The notes beneath the pieces are model-generated. The model worked only from the letters and a program-made list of their open reading frames with translations. It did no database searches and was not told the origin of the DNA. DNA of 64,000 nucleotides, taken from positions 496,001-560,000 of the forward strand of contig NC_063013.1 in NCBI RefSeq assembly GCF_020509005.1, given 5' to 3'. Positions 48,301 through 60,682 of this stretch are shown here, piece after piece. This DNA comes from Fulvia fulva (Eukaryota; Ascomycota; Dothideomycetes; Mycosphaerellales; Mycosphaerellaceae). Made by a program: the position numbers and the translations under genes. Position 1 is the stretch's first letter. Each line of letters opens with the position of its first letter.

Positions 48301-49260
48301 TATTATAGCTCCAGAGCTGTTAGATGTTCAGTAGTTCAAGGCTAAATTTAGAAGAGTATTTAAGATCAAAGATCTAGGGGAACCTAAGAAGATCCTTAGA
48401 ATAAGGATTATAAGAAATAGGTCCTAAGGTACTATAAAGCTTGATCAAGGACACTACATCCAAACTAACCTTACTAAGATAGGCATCTCTCTAGAGAAGG
48501 CCACACCTACACCCTTACCTATAGACAGCTATAAGGATCTAAGACCTTTAGCTACTATAGATAAGAGGTGCAACAAACAGGAGTACTAGAGTTGCAATAG
48601 TACCTAGATGTGGCCAATAACAATAACAAGGCCAGACCTTGCTTTCCCTCTTAGAAGAATTAGCTTATATGTTGCTAACCCTTCAAAGCAACATCTTAGA
48701 GCTTTGAAGAAACTCTCTAGATATCTGAGATCATACCTAGACCTGGGCTTGATGTACAGAAGAGGAGGAGGTATTCTCTAGGGATACTCAGATTCTAATT
48801 ATACTATAGACAAGGTAGACAGAGTCTTAATCCTTGGACATATATGGTTCCTTTGTAGATCACCTGTGTCCTAGATGAGTAGGAAGCAGAAGTCTGTTGC
48901 TACATCAACAATAGAGGCTGAGTTTATAGCTATGAATGTAGTAGCTAAGTAGTCATAGTTTCTTGCTATAGTCCTTAGAGAGATGAGGTGTCCTGACCTA
49001 GTTAGAGAGTGTTCATTCTAACCTAGGATCAAGGCAAGCAGTACTATTAATGAGCTAAGACCCGTAGAGCTTATAGGTGACAACTAAGTAGCTTTGACCT
49101 TTGTCAAAGATGCCTATATCTATAACAGGTCAAAGCATATTAATGTGGCATACTACTATATTAGGAATCTCTAGTGGCAAAAGAAGATTATAGTGGATTA
49201 CTACTACATAAAGGACATAGTTACTAATAGGCTAACTAAGCCCCTTAATAGCTAGCAGTT
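45351..49260 (+). pseudogene. Copia-B copy 2 pol relic
   Basis: Protease near 45375-45400 reads W-L-L-N-S-C-A-S; the catalytic Asp is now Asn and the usual Gly is Cys. The integrase zone is about 45880-46620, and an Arg/Lys-rich linker runs to 47165. Then come the solo LTR, the RT (47830-48450, box Y-I-D-N at 48284-48295) and RNase H (about 48840-49230). It is less mutated than copies 1 and 3 but has many TAG/TAA stops. Confidence 0.85.
47170..47665 (+). repeat. Solo Copia-C LTR inside Copia-B copy 2
   Basis: 496 bp, TATTAGTTTATAAGC...CTTTTAATA, matching the Copia-C LTR at 33200-33705. Flanks are ATTAG (47165-47169) and GTTAG (47666-47670). The mismatch is explained by RIP: only the left copy followed a T, giving TG to TA. 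Copia-B copy 1 has the empty site near 35127. Formed by LTR-LTR recombination after insertion. Confidence 0.88.
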
Positions 49261-49328
49261 TCAAAACTTTGTAAGGTAGCTCTAGCTTATATAAGGGATT
49301 GTTTAAGACCTTCTGACCTAAGTAGGAG

Positions 49329-49542
49329 TGTTAAGAATATACAGGTCATAGGGTCAACATTAGGTACTTAGGGGGATTAGTAATTAGGGCTTGCTAGTCA
49401 AGTCCTAAGTACAGCTGTCCCTCCTAAAACACCTATACTAACACTAGCGATACTGTATATAGATACACGCTATCCTATCAGGTCCTTCTTTGTCTTTCGT
49501 ATAATCCGCCGTCTTCTACTACTACGTAACTCGTACCTATTC
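49329..49542 (+). repeat. Copia-B copy 2 3' LTR, clipped
   Basis: Begins TGTTAAG after the purine run aagtaggag and matches 43599-43816 up to tcgtacctatt. The last few bases and the outer TSD are replaced by inverted Copia-B copy 3. Confidence 0.85.
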
Positions 49543-51327
49543 TATATATATTAAAGACCTACCTAGAAGTAATTAGATTCGTACCCTTTAGCAGTATAAC
49601 TACTTCCTAGGTATTGTTACTTACTAAGGTGATAAGTTCGTTCTCGATTACCTCTTTCTATATATGTCCCTATTCGGGGTCTCCTACGGCTACCTTATAG
49701 GACTTTAGGATTAGCACTTCCTACTAATAGGCTATAGCCTACCTAATAGTAGTAAATGTATATTCTTCTACGTCGTTTAGAATCTCCTCTACCTAGCTTA
49801 TTATAGGGTCTAGATAGAATATCTAGGCGATAAGAGCCTTATAGTATTTAGCCTTATACTCTTTAGAGTTATTATCTCCGTCCCCCCTTAACCTCTTATT
49901 ACCTATAACCTAAGGTAGCGCTAGGTATTCGGATAGGCCGAACTGAACGACATCTTCTTTTTCTTTTATTAGAGTACCCTAATCTCTAAACTTCTAGTAT
50001 TCCCTAATGTCCTTTAGGAGAGGGGGAAGTTATATAAACAGCGGTTATTATAGTATTAACAACTTAGGTAGGTTCTGTATAGATCTACTGCTATCGGCCT
50101 TCGATAGTATTAAAACCGCCTTGATATTTTCTCCTAGCCTTCGTAACGTTGTCTCTAATAATCCCCTATCGGAGAATTTCGCCCTAAAGGGCTTCCTCCT
50201 AATAGGATTACGCTATAGCGCTCGACTCGGCTAGTTAGTAAAGGTAATACCAAGATCTATATCTCCCCCCTTCTTATTCTTAAACTAGTCGACGTGACTA
50301 TACGCTTCTATAGCTTTTATGTCGGGATCCTAGAATAGCTATTGTTTTATAGTATTTTCTTAGTAGCCTATAAACACGGCTTCTTTCCCTCGGTTTATTA
50401 ACTTGTCTCTCCTCAAGCCTTAAGGTTAGGCTCTTAGGTCTATATAGACTATAGCTTTTTATCCCGAGACGCGGAAATAGTCGACTAACGGTACTTAGCT
50501 AGTAAAGGCTTCTTCTAGTAAAAGAGCAATACTATTAATAATCGGACTATTAGGTAGTCTGTTTCTAATTATAGTCTATACTTATAAAGCTTCTAGCTAG
50601 AACTCAATTAGTATACTAGAGTCTTCAAGTATAGCCCGGACTATATTCTTAGAGGCTTAAATTGACCTTTCTATAGATCTATTTTATAGAGAGTTATAGG
50701 TATTAGTTATATCTATCTAAGTACTAAACTCCTTCTCCTACTCTTTTAGTAAGGCGAGAATTTCCCTTATACTATTACTACGGATCGTAGATAGAAAGTA
50801 CCTTAACTACTATTCTACCTAGACCTTCTAATCCCGTAGGGCTATAGGAGCGTCGCTCCTAGCCTTTAAAGAGATTACCCACTTCTTCCTAGAGAAGTTG
50901 TCTATAATCTTAAGCTAATATTTGTATCCTAGCCTAGAGACTACGCCCTAAAAAGGCCTATAGATGTCAATAGAGACAAGGGCTAGCCTTTGTCCTTCTC
51001 TCTCTATAGTAGGTCTCTTAAACTTCCTTATATTAGTAAGGGAGCATACCTTATAACTTAGGTGTTTAGAAGGAATAGGGATAGAATCTTTTTTATTAGT
51101 AACTCTATAAAGATTTCTTAGTAGTCCCTTACTAAGGTATATACATCTTCTATACTATAGCTCCTACTAATCTTTAGACTTAGTATTAGCTATAGCGGTG
51201 CCGTTACGTTCTTAAGAGAGTATACTAGTATACTATAGCTTAAGAATTTCTAAGATCGAGTAGATAAACGGTACTCCTCCTCGAAGTTTAGTCTAGACAA
51301 CGGGTTTACTAGATAAGGATTTTAGGG
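49543..51327 (-). pseudogene. Copia-B copy 3 integrase region relic
   Basis: Reverse complement matches Copia-B copy 2 from about 45650 to 47870. It has no solo LTR at the site corresponding to 47165, which shows the unfilled target again. Integrase and linker only; RT core and RNase H are absent. Confidence 0.82.
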
Positions 51328-52228
51328 TGAAACTAGGTATATATATATATATTGTTTATTATACTATTGTGGAGCCTATTAGCCTATATAGCTATACTAC
51401 CTACTTCTAGTTATAAAGGGGAAACTCGTATTATAGAGTAAAAACCCCCTCTCCTCTCCTATACGTTCTTAACCTTGCCTTCTTTTATGTTTTCCTTATT
51501 AAGGGTATACTAGTGTTATAGGCCTACCCTAATAACTACCCTGTCTATACCCCCTTAACCTCCCGCCTCTTCTCTATCTACTCCTCCGTCTCGCTAGCTA
51601 GCGCGAACTGTTTAAGAAATCCCTACTATAGTATCTACTATACTATCCGTTTTACGTCTCGCTTGTCCGTTACAATTAACTAGTAGTCGCGTCTTACTAC
51701 CTTAGCTCTCTACTAGCCTCGTCCTTCTACCTATTATAGGCACTGTAGTATTATATACTCCGGGTTCTATAACGGGTAGTTATACTAGTATACTAGGCTA
51801 TATACGTCTAGGACTTTCCTTCTATATAGGTAGGCCCTTAACCCGATATATTCGGACCTAATCTATATCGCGATACTTACTTCGGCCCTTATTAGGTTAC
51901 GGTAGAGTAGGTAGTTATGTCTCTAGAAGGGGCGTAAGGCTAGGGGTCCTCGATTCGATAGGGGATTCTCTTTCTATTCCTATTCCTAAAGGCAGCCCGC
52001 TACCTACTCTACGAGGCTTTATATCTTTACCTTATTGCCCTTTTTCCTCCGTACCTTTTCCTCCTCCTCCTTCCTCTCTATTTACTCCTAGGTTCGCTTA
52101 ACGACTTTAAACGTACGTAGGTCGTCTTACTTTTAGCTTTAACGTACCCTAAGGCTAGGTAGTCGGTCGTACCTCCTAGCGATCTTCTCCGTAGAGTCCC
52201 GAATAGCTTATTATACTAGATAATCCGC

Positions 52229-52634
52229 TATTATAGTCTCCCTATAGAGTGTATAGAAGGTAGGGACAGAAGAGCCTTAGAGTGCTTAGAAGTCGTTAAG
52301 AAGTAAAAGTCTAGCTTAGTATATAAGCGCTAAGAATTATATACCCCGTAATAATTACTACGGGACCCTAGAAGAAGTACGTAGAAGACTCGGAACGTAG
52401 GGTAGGTTAGAATAAGGTTTTGAGCAAAGCTACTAAGCGCGGCTTCGTACGGGTTAGCCCTATTAATACGGGGATACGTACTTACGAGGGTCGCGTATAA
52501 GTATCCTAGGCCTCTCTTACTTTCTTCGTCTTTCGTTTTATATAGCAATTATACTATACCCTTTATATCTATACTTTGTACCTATATTCTCGCTTTTACT
52601 CTTATATCTTATAGACTAGGCTCTCGCCCTAATA
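52229..52634 (+). repeat. Gypsy-A copy 2 5' LTR
   Basis: About 406 bp, TATTATAGTC...CCTAATA, slightly shorter than the copy 1 LTRs. Heavily RIP-mutated. Confidence 0.92.
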
Positions 52635-52639
52635 TTACG

Positions 52640-53895
52640 AAAGACTAATAAACTATTAACTACTCGAGTCATCCTTATAGGTGACTACGCTACCGATAAA
52701 GGTGTTAACCTCGATAACTAAGATACTCTATTCTACTTTAGTAAGTAGGCTAATATCCCCTTCTTAAACGCCGCTACCTTTAGTACCTAGGTAAACGCTA
52801 ACCCCGATACCGCCTACGCTCTTATTAACCGTACCGTCTCCTCTTTCCGCGAGACCGCCTAGTAGGTCGAGTAAGTAAATAACTAAGTAATATACCTTTA
52901 AGGTATTATAAGTACCTTCTAGAACCTCGTACCGTACGCCGACGATAACCGCTACTAGTACTTCTCTAAGAAGGTTAACGACCTAGACGAGTTCGACGGT
53001 AATAAGAGCAAGTTCGAGGTATTTAAGACATAGCTTACTATTAAGCTATTAGCTAATACCGACTACTTTTCGTAAGAGAAGGATAAGGTTACGTACGTCT
53101 TCTCCCTCCTTCGGGGAGACGCCGCGGCTTAGGTATAATACTATATTAATAACGCTACGTAGACTATTAGCTACCCGGACGTCCTTACCTTAATATAGGA
53201 CCTCCGTACTACCTTTAGTAATCTAGACCGTAGAGCTACCGCCTAGAACGCTATCTATAACCTCCTCTAGAAGAACAAGAGCTTCGCCGAGTACCTCGCG
53301 GCCTTTAACCGCAATATCGGGTTTACCGGCTATAACGAAGAGACTAATAAGAGTACTCTCCGCCGTAGCTTATTAGTAGAGCTTCTTCGAGCCCTCGAGG
53401 ATAAGGACGTCGGTACTATAAGCTTCCGTAAGCTCGTCGAGACCTACTAGCGCCTCGACTCTAATATAAAATATACCGCCTCTCTCCTTACTTCCCGTTC
53501 TTAAGGTCGTTAGCCTCGTAGTCCCGGAAGCTACTTCGCTACTCTACTAGGCGCCGCCGCTCCTACGGCTCTCCCTCCCGTCTCTATAGGTAATACTATA
53601 GATCTTAGCGCTAGTACCGCCGTCCCTCGAGTCTAGGGCCTCGTTAACGGTAAGCTTACTCCCGAAGAGAAGCTTCGCCGTCGCTAGGCCGGACTCTATA
53701 CCTACTACGGCGGTCTAGGCTATATCGTAGCTAACTATCCGTAGCTCGCTACCCGTAACGCTCGTAACCCGGTTCGCGGCGCTATCGGCGCTATCGAGCC
53801 TACTCCTACTACTCCCGCTAAGTAGGGAAAAGCCTAGGTCTTCCTTATCGACGCGGTAAAGACTAAGAATAACGTTTACTAAAAGTAAAGAGAGG
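52640..53895 (+). pseudogene. Gypsy-A copy 2 gag relic
   Basis: Collinear with the copy 1 gag (23510-22290). The F-D-G-N-K-S-K-F-E motif is near 52990 and a degraded zinc knuckle near 53700-53745. Many TAG/TAA. The frame can be followed only by comparison with copy 1. Confidence 0.82.
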
Positions 53896-53899
53896 AAAG

Positions 53900-56800
53900 A
53901 AGTTAAGGATTAATATAGTATAGCTAGACCTATACGACGAGACGGGTAAGGACTACGCTTATTAACCGTTTATTAGGAATATAAATATCGGCTTAAAGAA
54001 ACTCTCTTCTTCCAATCTCACTCTTATAGATACTAGCGTACTAGGCGAGTCTTTTATAGACTATAAACTCGCGACCTCTCTTAACCTCGAACCCTAGGAA
54101 CTAAAGTACCCTCGTACCCTTAAACTCTTTAACGGTACGGAGACTACTACTAGTAAGATTACTTATGTTATATATACGTTAATCACTCTTAGAGGCAAGC
54201 GTATGTTGATTACTAGCTTCCTTACGTCCCTACCGTATTAGAAGTTTATCCTCGGCCTCCCCTAGTTTAGACGATACTAACCTATTATCAACTAGACTTC
54301 CCTTACTATAAGCTTCCCTCTAAAAGCTCCTCCGGCACCTCCGTCTCTCCGCCGCCTTAGCGCGGTCCTAAGTATACTAAGATCTTCTAGGTAAACGCCG
54401 CTACCTTTACTACTACTACCGAGTAGCCTAAAGCTTAAGTCTTCGCCGCCTCCCTCCGCGATATCGACATCGCCCTCGAGAAGCTCGATAAGAAGCGTAT
54501 ACCTACCGACCCTACTACGAAGGCCCCTCCTTAGGTACACTATATCCTCTATATATTTAATACTAAAGCTATAGACGAGCTGCCTCCTTATCGCCCTTAC
54601 GACTATAAGATTAAGCTAGAAGAAGGTATAGAGATACCGTTCGGACCGCTATATTCTATATCCCGAGAAGAGCTTATTGTCCTTAAGAGATACCTCGAAG
54701 AAAACCTAAAGAAGGGGTTTATTCGAGCGAACCGTTCTAGCGCTAGTAGTCCCGTTATATTCGTTAAGAAGCCCGGCGGTAGCCTACGCTTCTACGTAGA
54801 CTACCGAGGCTTAAACGCTATTATAAAGAAGAACCGCTACCTAATACCGTTAATTTAGGAGACGCTCGAACGCCTCTCTAAGGCTAAGTACTTTACTAAG
54901 CTCGATGTTATCGCTACGTTTAACAAGTTACGAATAATAGAAGGACACGAGTATCTTATAGCCTTCCGTACTCGCTACGGGCTATTCGAGTCGCTCGTTA
55001 TACCCTTCGGCGTTTATAACGGGCCTAGTACCTTCTAGAACTTCATTAACGACATCCTTTAGGAGTTCCTCGATTAGTTCTATACTACCTATATCGACGA
55101 CATCCTAGTCTATAGCGAGACTAAGGAGGAGCACCGCGAGTACGTCTATAAGGTCCTTTAGAAGCTCGTAGACGCCGGCTTATAGCTCGATATCGATAAG
55201 TACGAGTTTAAGAAGACCGAAGTCAAGTTCCTTAGTTTGATTATTACCGTAGACGGTATTAAGCTAGACTAAGAGAAGATCGACGCTATCGTCGAATAGG
55301 ATACTCCTACGAACGTTAAGGAGGTCTAGGGTTTCCTAGGCTTTACTAACTTCTACCGCCGCTTTATCTACGTATTCTCGGGCGTAGTACGCCCTTTAAC
55401 GAAGCTTACGCGTAAGGGTAAGAAGTTTACCTAGACCGACGAATACTAGGAGGCTTTTGACTTACTTAAAGCGAAGTTTGTTAAGAACCCGCTTCTATAG
55501 TACTTTGATTTCGAACTAGAGACCCGTATAGAGACTAACGTATCCGACGGCGTAGTAGGCGGTGTCCTACTATAACGCCGCTCGCCTAAATCTCCCTAGT
55601 TACCTATCGCCTTTCTCTCTAAGAAGATGACCGCTACGGAGTATAACTACGAGATCTACGATAAGGAGCTTCTCGCTATCGTTAAAGCTTTTAAAGAGTA
55701 GCGCCCCGAGCTCGAAGGCTCTACTATACCCGTCTAAGTAAGCTCCGACTATAAGAACCTCGTCTACTTTATAAAGAGTAAGCTACTTAATCGTCGCTAG
55801 GCCCGCTAGAGCGAGTTCCTCTCCCGGTTTAACTTTATAATCTCGTATACGCCCGGTAAGGCTAACTCGATAGCCGACGCCCTTACCCGCCGCCCTAGTA
55901 ACTCTCTAGTCAATCGAAGAGGGGGCTAGTAAATCGTAGAGTAACAAGTTATTAAAGAGTATAACCTCTCTTCCGAGCTTCGAGAGTACCTATCGAACGG
56001 CTAGCCTACGCTCGCCGCTTCCTTTACTACTCTAGTACTCGCTCCTACCTACCTTAACGAGAGTAATAATAAATCCGAGCCTAAAGAATACGCCTCGGAC
56101 GCTAAGGACTTAAACGACAATAAAGAGGGCTTAGTAACGACCGACGGCTTATCCGAATTAGACTTTAAGGGGTTTAATAATAAGGAGCAATCTAAAGGCA
56201 TTATAGTACGAGTACGAATAGCGTACGATACCGACCTAGACGCCTAAGAGTTAGTTTAGGCCCTTAAATCTAGCGCGAGGATATTCCCGGGCTTCTCGCT
56301 ATCTAAGTACGAGCTCTAGGAAGGTATCGTCTACTTCCGTAAGAAGCTTTACGTACCGTAGCCCGAAGGCTCTAATATCCGAGCTAAGATTCTTTAAATT
56401 GTCTACGACTCCGCCTCTAGGGGTTACCTAGGCGTAGCTAAGACCCACAAGCTCCTCGCTAGGTATTACTAGTGGCCGCATTCCTAGAAGGACGTCCGCC
56501 GCTACGTGCTGAACTACGCTACTTGCCGAAGAGCCAAAGCTAACCGCCACCGTCCCTATAGTCTCTTATACCCTCTCCCGGCTCCTAATCGTCCGTAGAA
56601 GTATATTACTATAGACTTTATTACCGATCTTCCTTACGGTAAGACCTTTAGCGGCGTAAAGGTAAAGGCCCTTCTAGTAATCGTAGACCGTTACTCTAAG
56701 GACCGGTATATAATCCCGTACTAGAGTATAACCGTAAAGGAGACTACTCGCTTATTCTACGAATTCGTCTAGCGCTTTTAAGGCCTCCCGGATAGTATTA

Positions 56801-57870
56801 CCTCTAATAGAGGCTCCTAGTTCATCTCGTACTTCTAGAAGCGTCTATATACTATCCTAGGTATTAAGTATAACCTCTCGACCAGTTTTTAGCTATAGAC
56901 CGACGGCTAGACCGAAATTACGAACGCTATCCTCGAATAGGTCCTTCGTTACTTCGTTAACTACTACTAGAAGGATTAGCCTTAGTATATCCCTACGGTA
57001 GAGTTCGCTACTCGTAACTAGGACTCGGAGACTACTAGCTACTCTCCCTTCTATACTACGAGAGGTTACTACCCTCGTATAGGTATAGAACTAGAAGAGC
57101 CTCTCCCGCCTACCGAAGACGTAAACGAGTAAGTAGTAGACGAGTTCGCTACTATACTCTTATAGATCTATAAAGAAGTCTACGACGAGATAGTATACGT
57201 ATAAGTAATCTACGAGGATTAAGCTAATCGTCGTCGCTAGCTAGCTTCCGACTACTAAGTAGGTAATATAGTATACCTTAACTCTAAGAACATTAAGACG
57301 GACCGCCCCTCTAAGAAGCTAAGCTAGAAGAACCTAGGTCCTTTTAAGATCACCGAGCGTATTAGTTTATACGCCTACCGTCTAGCTCTTCCTACGAATA
57401 TAAAGATCTACGACGTCTTCTATCCCGTACGCCTTCGGCCGTCGGCTAAGGACCTATTCCTAAACCAAAACTAAGACATACTAGGTCCTCCCGATAAAGT
57501 AGAAGTCGACGAGCCGGTCAACCTACCTTCTAACGACTATACCGTCCGTAAGATCCGGGGAATCGGCGTAGAGCCTAACGATATTAAAGGGCTACCGCCG
57601 ATTAAGTATAAAGTCGAATAGTAAGGTTACCCTAAGTAGGATATCTTATAGGAACCTATCTAATATATTATCTTTAATTGTTAAGTAATTAAAGAATACT
57701 ACGCCCGCGTAGACGGCCTAGAGGTTAATATCGGTAGGCTTTTCGAATCTAAGCTCTTTGACGGGGCTTACTAATAGTATATCGACTATAATATTAGGCC
57801 TAAGCCTAGTACTAAAGCTGAACATCCTCGATATATAGAACTACTACGGCTTCGTAGGAACTTAGCTTTG
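53900..57870 (+). pseudogene. Gypsy-A copy 2 pol relic
   Basis: Protease near 54025-54040 (I-D-T-S, Gly lost), RT about 54650-55450 with Y-I-D-D kept near 55090-55102, RNase H about 55450-55800, an acidic linker, integrase about 56400-57200 and the chromodomain-like end about 57540-57700, followed by ttcggggggg before the 3' LTR. Far more stops than copy 1. Confidence 0.86.
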
Positions 57871-57884
57871 TTCGGGGGGGCTAC

Positions 57885-58299
57885 TATTATAGTCTCCCTA
57901 TAGAGTATATAGAAGGTAGGGATAGAAGAGCCTTAGAGTACTTAGAAGTCGTTAAGAAGTAAAAGTCCAGCTTAGTATATAAGCGCTAAGAATTATATAC
58001 GTCGTAATATTTACTATAGGACCCTAGAAGAAGTACGTAGAAGACTCGGAACGTAGGGTAGGTTAGAATAAGGTTTTGAGCAAAGCTACTAAGCGCGGCT
58101 TCGTACGGGTTAGCCCTATTAATACGGGGACACGTACTCGTAAGGGTCGCGTATAAGTATCCGGCCTTCCCTAGGCCTCTCTTACTTTCTTCGTCTTTCG
58201 TTTTATATAGCAATTATACTATACCCTTTGTATCTATACTTCGTACCTACATTCTCGCTTTTAATCTTATATCTTATAGGCTAGGCTCTCGCCCTAACA
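57885..58299 (+). repeat. Gypsy-A copy 2 3' LTR
   Basis: About 415 bp, TATTATAGTC...CCTAACA; the final TAACA is unmutated. TSD TCCGC follows at 58300-58304. Confidence 0.92.
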
Positions 58300-58858
58300 T
58301 CCGCCGTCTTCCTAGCGTATTAGATTCTTATTCCCTTAATATAATATTTAATCGGGGGGGACCCTGTCTCTACCTCCGCTACTCTCGTTAGCGTTGTCTT
58401 ATAGGCTCCTAGTATCCGTCTAAGGTTCGCGGCCTACGTCCGGTTTAGGGGTCCCTCTATCCGCTTCGGGATCGGTTTACCTACTCCTCCTATCCCCTAT
58501 ATCTAGGCCCCGTAGAGTATTACTAGTTTTACGATTGTCTTATATATAACCCTTGCCTTACTAAACGTAGCTCCCTATATTAACGTTATAAGTCTAGTTA
58601 TTATAGCCTCGTTAACCTAGGCTCTATTCTAGGCTTTCCTAATCTAGGGGTTCTAGCTAAGCTTAGGGTCTAGCTAAATTTCTAGGACTCGTAATTCGGG
58701 AGAGGGCTTCGTTACGTAACCCTAGATAGTTACTGTTACTTATATATTGTAGTAGGTTCTTGCCTTACTAAAGTAGATAAGCTAGTACTTTTCCGGGGCG
58801 AAACGGGCGCCGTGTCGACGTGCCTATTCCTCGTATGCCTCGTATCTTTCTATAAGGT

Positions 58859-60620
58859 TGAAACTAGGGAGTTAGATAGCAAACTATTAGCTAAACTAAT
58901 TCTACGAAACAAGACTAACTCTAAGGCTAGGAACAAACAAGACATTTTCTAAGACAATTTGCTTTCTAGAAGGACTACCTATTACTACACTTCCTATATA
59001 TGTAGCTTATAGATAGCCACCCCTAACCTTAATCCACTTCCTCTTTTAAAGAGGCTTTAGTGTCCTAAATAGTAAATCTTAGTTAGTTATATATAATGAA
59101 GTATAAGAGTTAAGTAACTACTCGGACGAGGGGTACTTACCTTTAGCTTCTATAGTAGAATAGGCAACCTCATTAACATTATTATCTTCTAATAGTATCT
59201 TAGAGTCTAATACGTCTTCCTAGGTCGTATAGGCCCTTATAGGCTTCTTACTAGAGGAGGCCTTTAGCTTACGGCTCTCCTTTATCTACTTTATAAGGTC
59301 CGTTATTACCTAAAGGACATTACGAAGGTTTAGTAATAATGACCTCCTACGAGGTAGTGACGGTTATCTCTTAGTAGGGTAGGTAACCCTAGCTAGTTTG
59401 TCCTTATTCCTAATAGCCTACTAAGCTATAGAAAGGTGTAGACACTTGCTTATAAAATGGTTACTATCGTAGAGATAGTACGTAAGCTTACCCTAGAAAC
59501 CCTTCTTAGCGAACATAGCTATCCCTTAATAAATTATTGATTCTTACTTCTCCCTAATAATTATAAGAATGTCTTATAGTAAGAGACTCACCTAGGCATT
59601 AATTGCATCGCGAATTGAGCTAAACAAGTCTAGTAGAGCTACTAAGAGTTGCTAGATCTTTCTATCCTTAGTCTTAATGTCTTAGAACTAAGGCGAGATA
59701 AAAACAGCCCTCCTTATAATTAAGCTAAGCTCCTACTAGGCGTTATCTATTAACTAGTCCTCTATTATTACGAAATTGGTGTATTGCTAAAGCAAACTTC
59801 TTCTAGTAGCGAGAAGTCTTCTCTTATATTTAGCTTTAGCCTATTCCTATAACTCCTTCGTATACCGGATCTCGTATATTATCCCTTAGTTATCTGTCGA
59901 CAGATAGATATATATCTTATATAGGGCCGTTATATTGTGCCGTCTATACGATGCCTTCCTTATCGCTTAATCTAAAGGAAGGGATGACTCTAATAATATA
60001 GAGGGTGTCGCTATAGATAGGGCTATAGCGGGAATGTCCGTAATAATGTCTTCGAGGACCTAGTTAACCTACTATAGTACTAGGTATATTCTTATTAGCT
60101 TGAACTATATTTCGTGGTTCTCTCTTATTAGAAGAGGTGCTACTCTCTTTTTTATAAACCTAGTCACGTTCTCTATTTTTATAAGTTAAGGGACAGGTTA
60201 GCTACCCTTAGGTAAAAGGATGTATTCGGTCGTACGCGATCGGATCGAAATAGGATAAACCGAACGCGAGGTTAATAGCGGAGAGGATAGCTATCCGCCG
60301 GGAAGAGGAGGAAAGTCGGTCGGTAAGGATCGTATTAGTACTAAGACACTATAGCGTAACTCTCTTAGTAGAGGGGGTTTCTAAGACACTATAGCTCTCT
60401 TAGAATAAACAGTTAGTCGATACGAACGCGATGTCCGGAGAGCGACTCTTCTTAGTAAGCTCGCCTACTTGTCTAAGGTATTAGTATAGACTCCCTAACT
60501 TAGAGTCTAATAGTGCCTTACTAGGCTCTTTTACGTCCTATATATACCTATAGCACGGCTATAGCTTCTTATATAAGGCAGGTACGGCCTCTAGTCTACC
60601 TTCCTTTTGTTCTAAAGAGG
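58859..60620 (-). pseudogene. Copia-B copy 3 gag-protease relic
   Basis: Reverse complement of Copia-B copy 2 (43870-45650). The zinc knuckle is near 59440-59480 and the protease block near 59090-59130. Broken at 58859 by LINE-B. RIP stops throughout. Confidence 0.82.
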
Positions 60621-60682
60621 AATAACTCTAATACGACTTTATTAAGGGTAAAACACCGAGTTACTAACTCGGGCTTATAACC

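Larger units (their letters stand above)
43599..49542 (+). mobile_element. Copia-B copy 2, near-complete
   Basis: A Ty1/copia element with its 5' LTR at 43599-43816 (also the 3' LTR of copy 1), primer-binding site, gag, pol and a 3' LTR from 49329 that is cut a few bases short at about 49542. It is interrupted by a solo Copia-C LTR at 47170-47665. The shared LTR means copies 1 and 2 form an LTR-internal-LTR-internal-LTR tandem, typical of unequal crossing-over between copies. Confidence 0.9.
52229..58299 (+). mobile_element. Gypsy-A copy 2, full-length, RIP-saturated
   Basis: Same family as 17827-23963, opposite strand. LTRs at 52229-52634 and 57885-58299 (about 406 and 415 bp), TSD TCCGC at 52224-52228 and 58300-58304. 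The LTR starts TATTATAG where copy 1 has TGTCATGG, three RIP changes in eight bases. One internal tract (about 56425-56557) has escaped mutation. Confidence 0.94.
51338..58858 (-). mobile_element. LINE-B, 5'-truncated, split by Gypsy-A copy 2
   Basis: Tad-like LINE on the minus strand. Its 3' end has a (ta)n tail at 51338-51352. LINE sequence is 51338-52228 (C-terminal domain) plus 58305-58858 (RT thumb, with G-A-R-F-A-P-E-K-Y near 58795-58830), about 1.45 kb. The flanking 10-bp target duplication TGAAACTAGG is exact. The middle is Gypsy-A copy 2. Confidence 0.88.

Noticed and set aside
54292..54540. Minus-strand frame of 82 codons, similar to one at 21548-21835.
   Set aside because: Antisense shadow of the Gypsy-A protease-RT linker.
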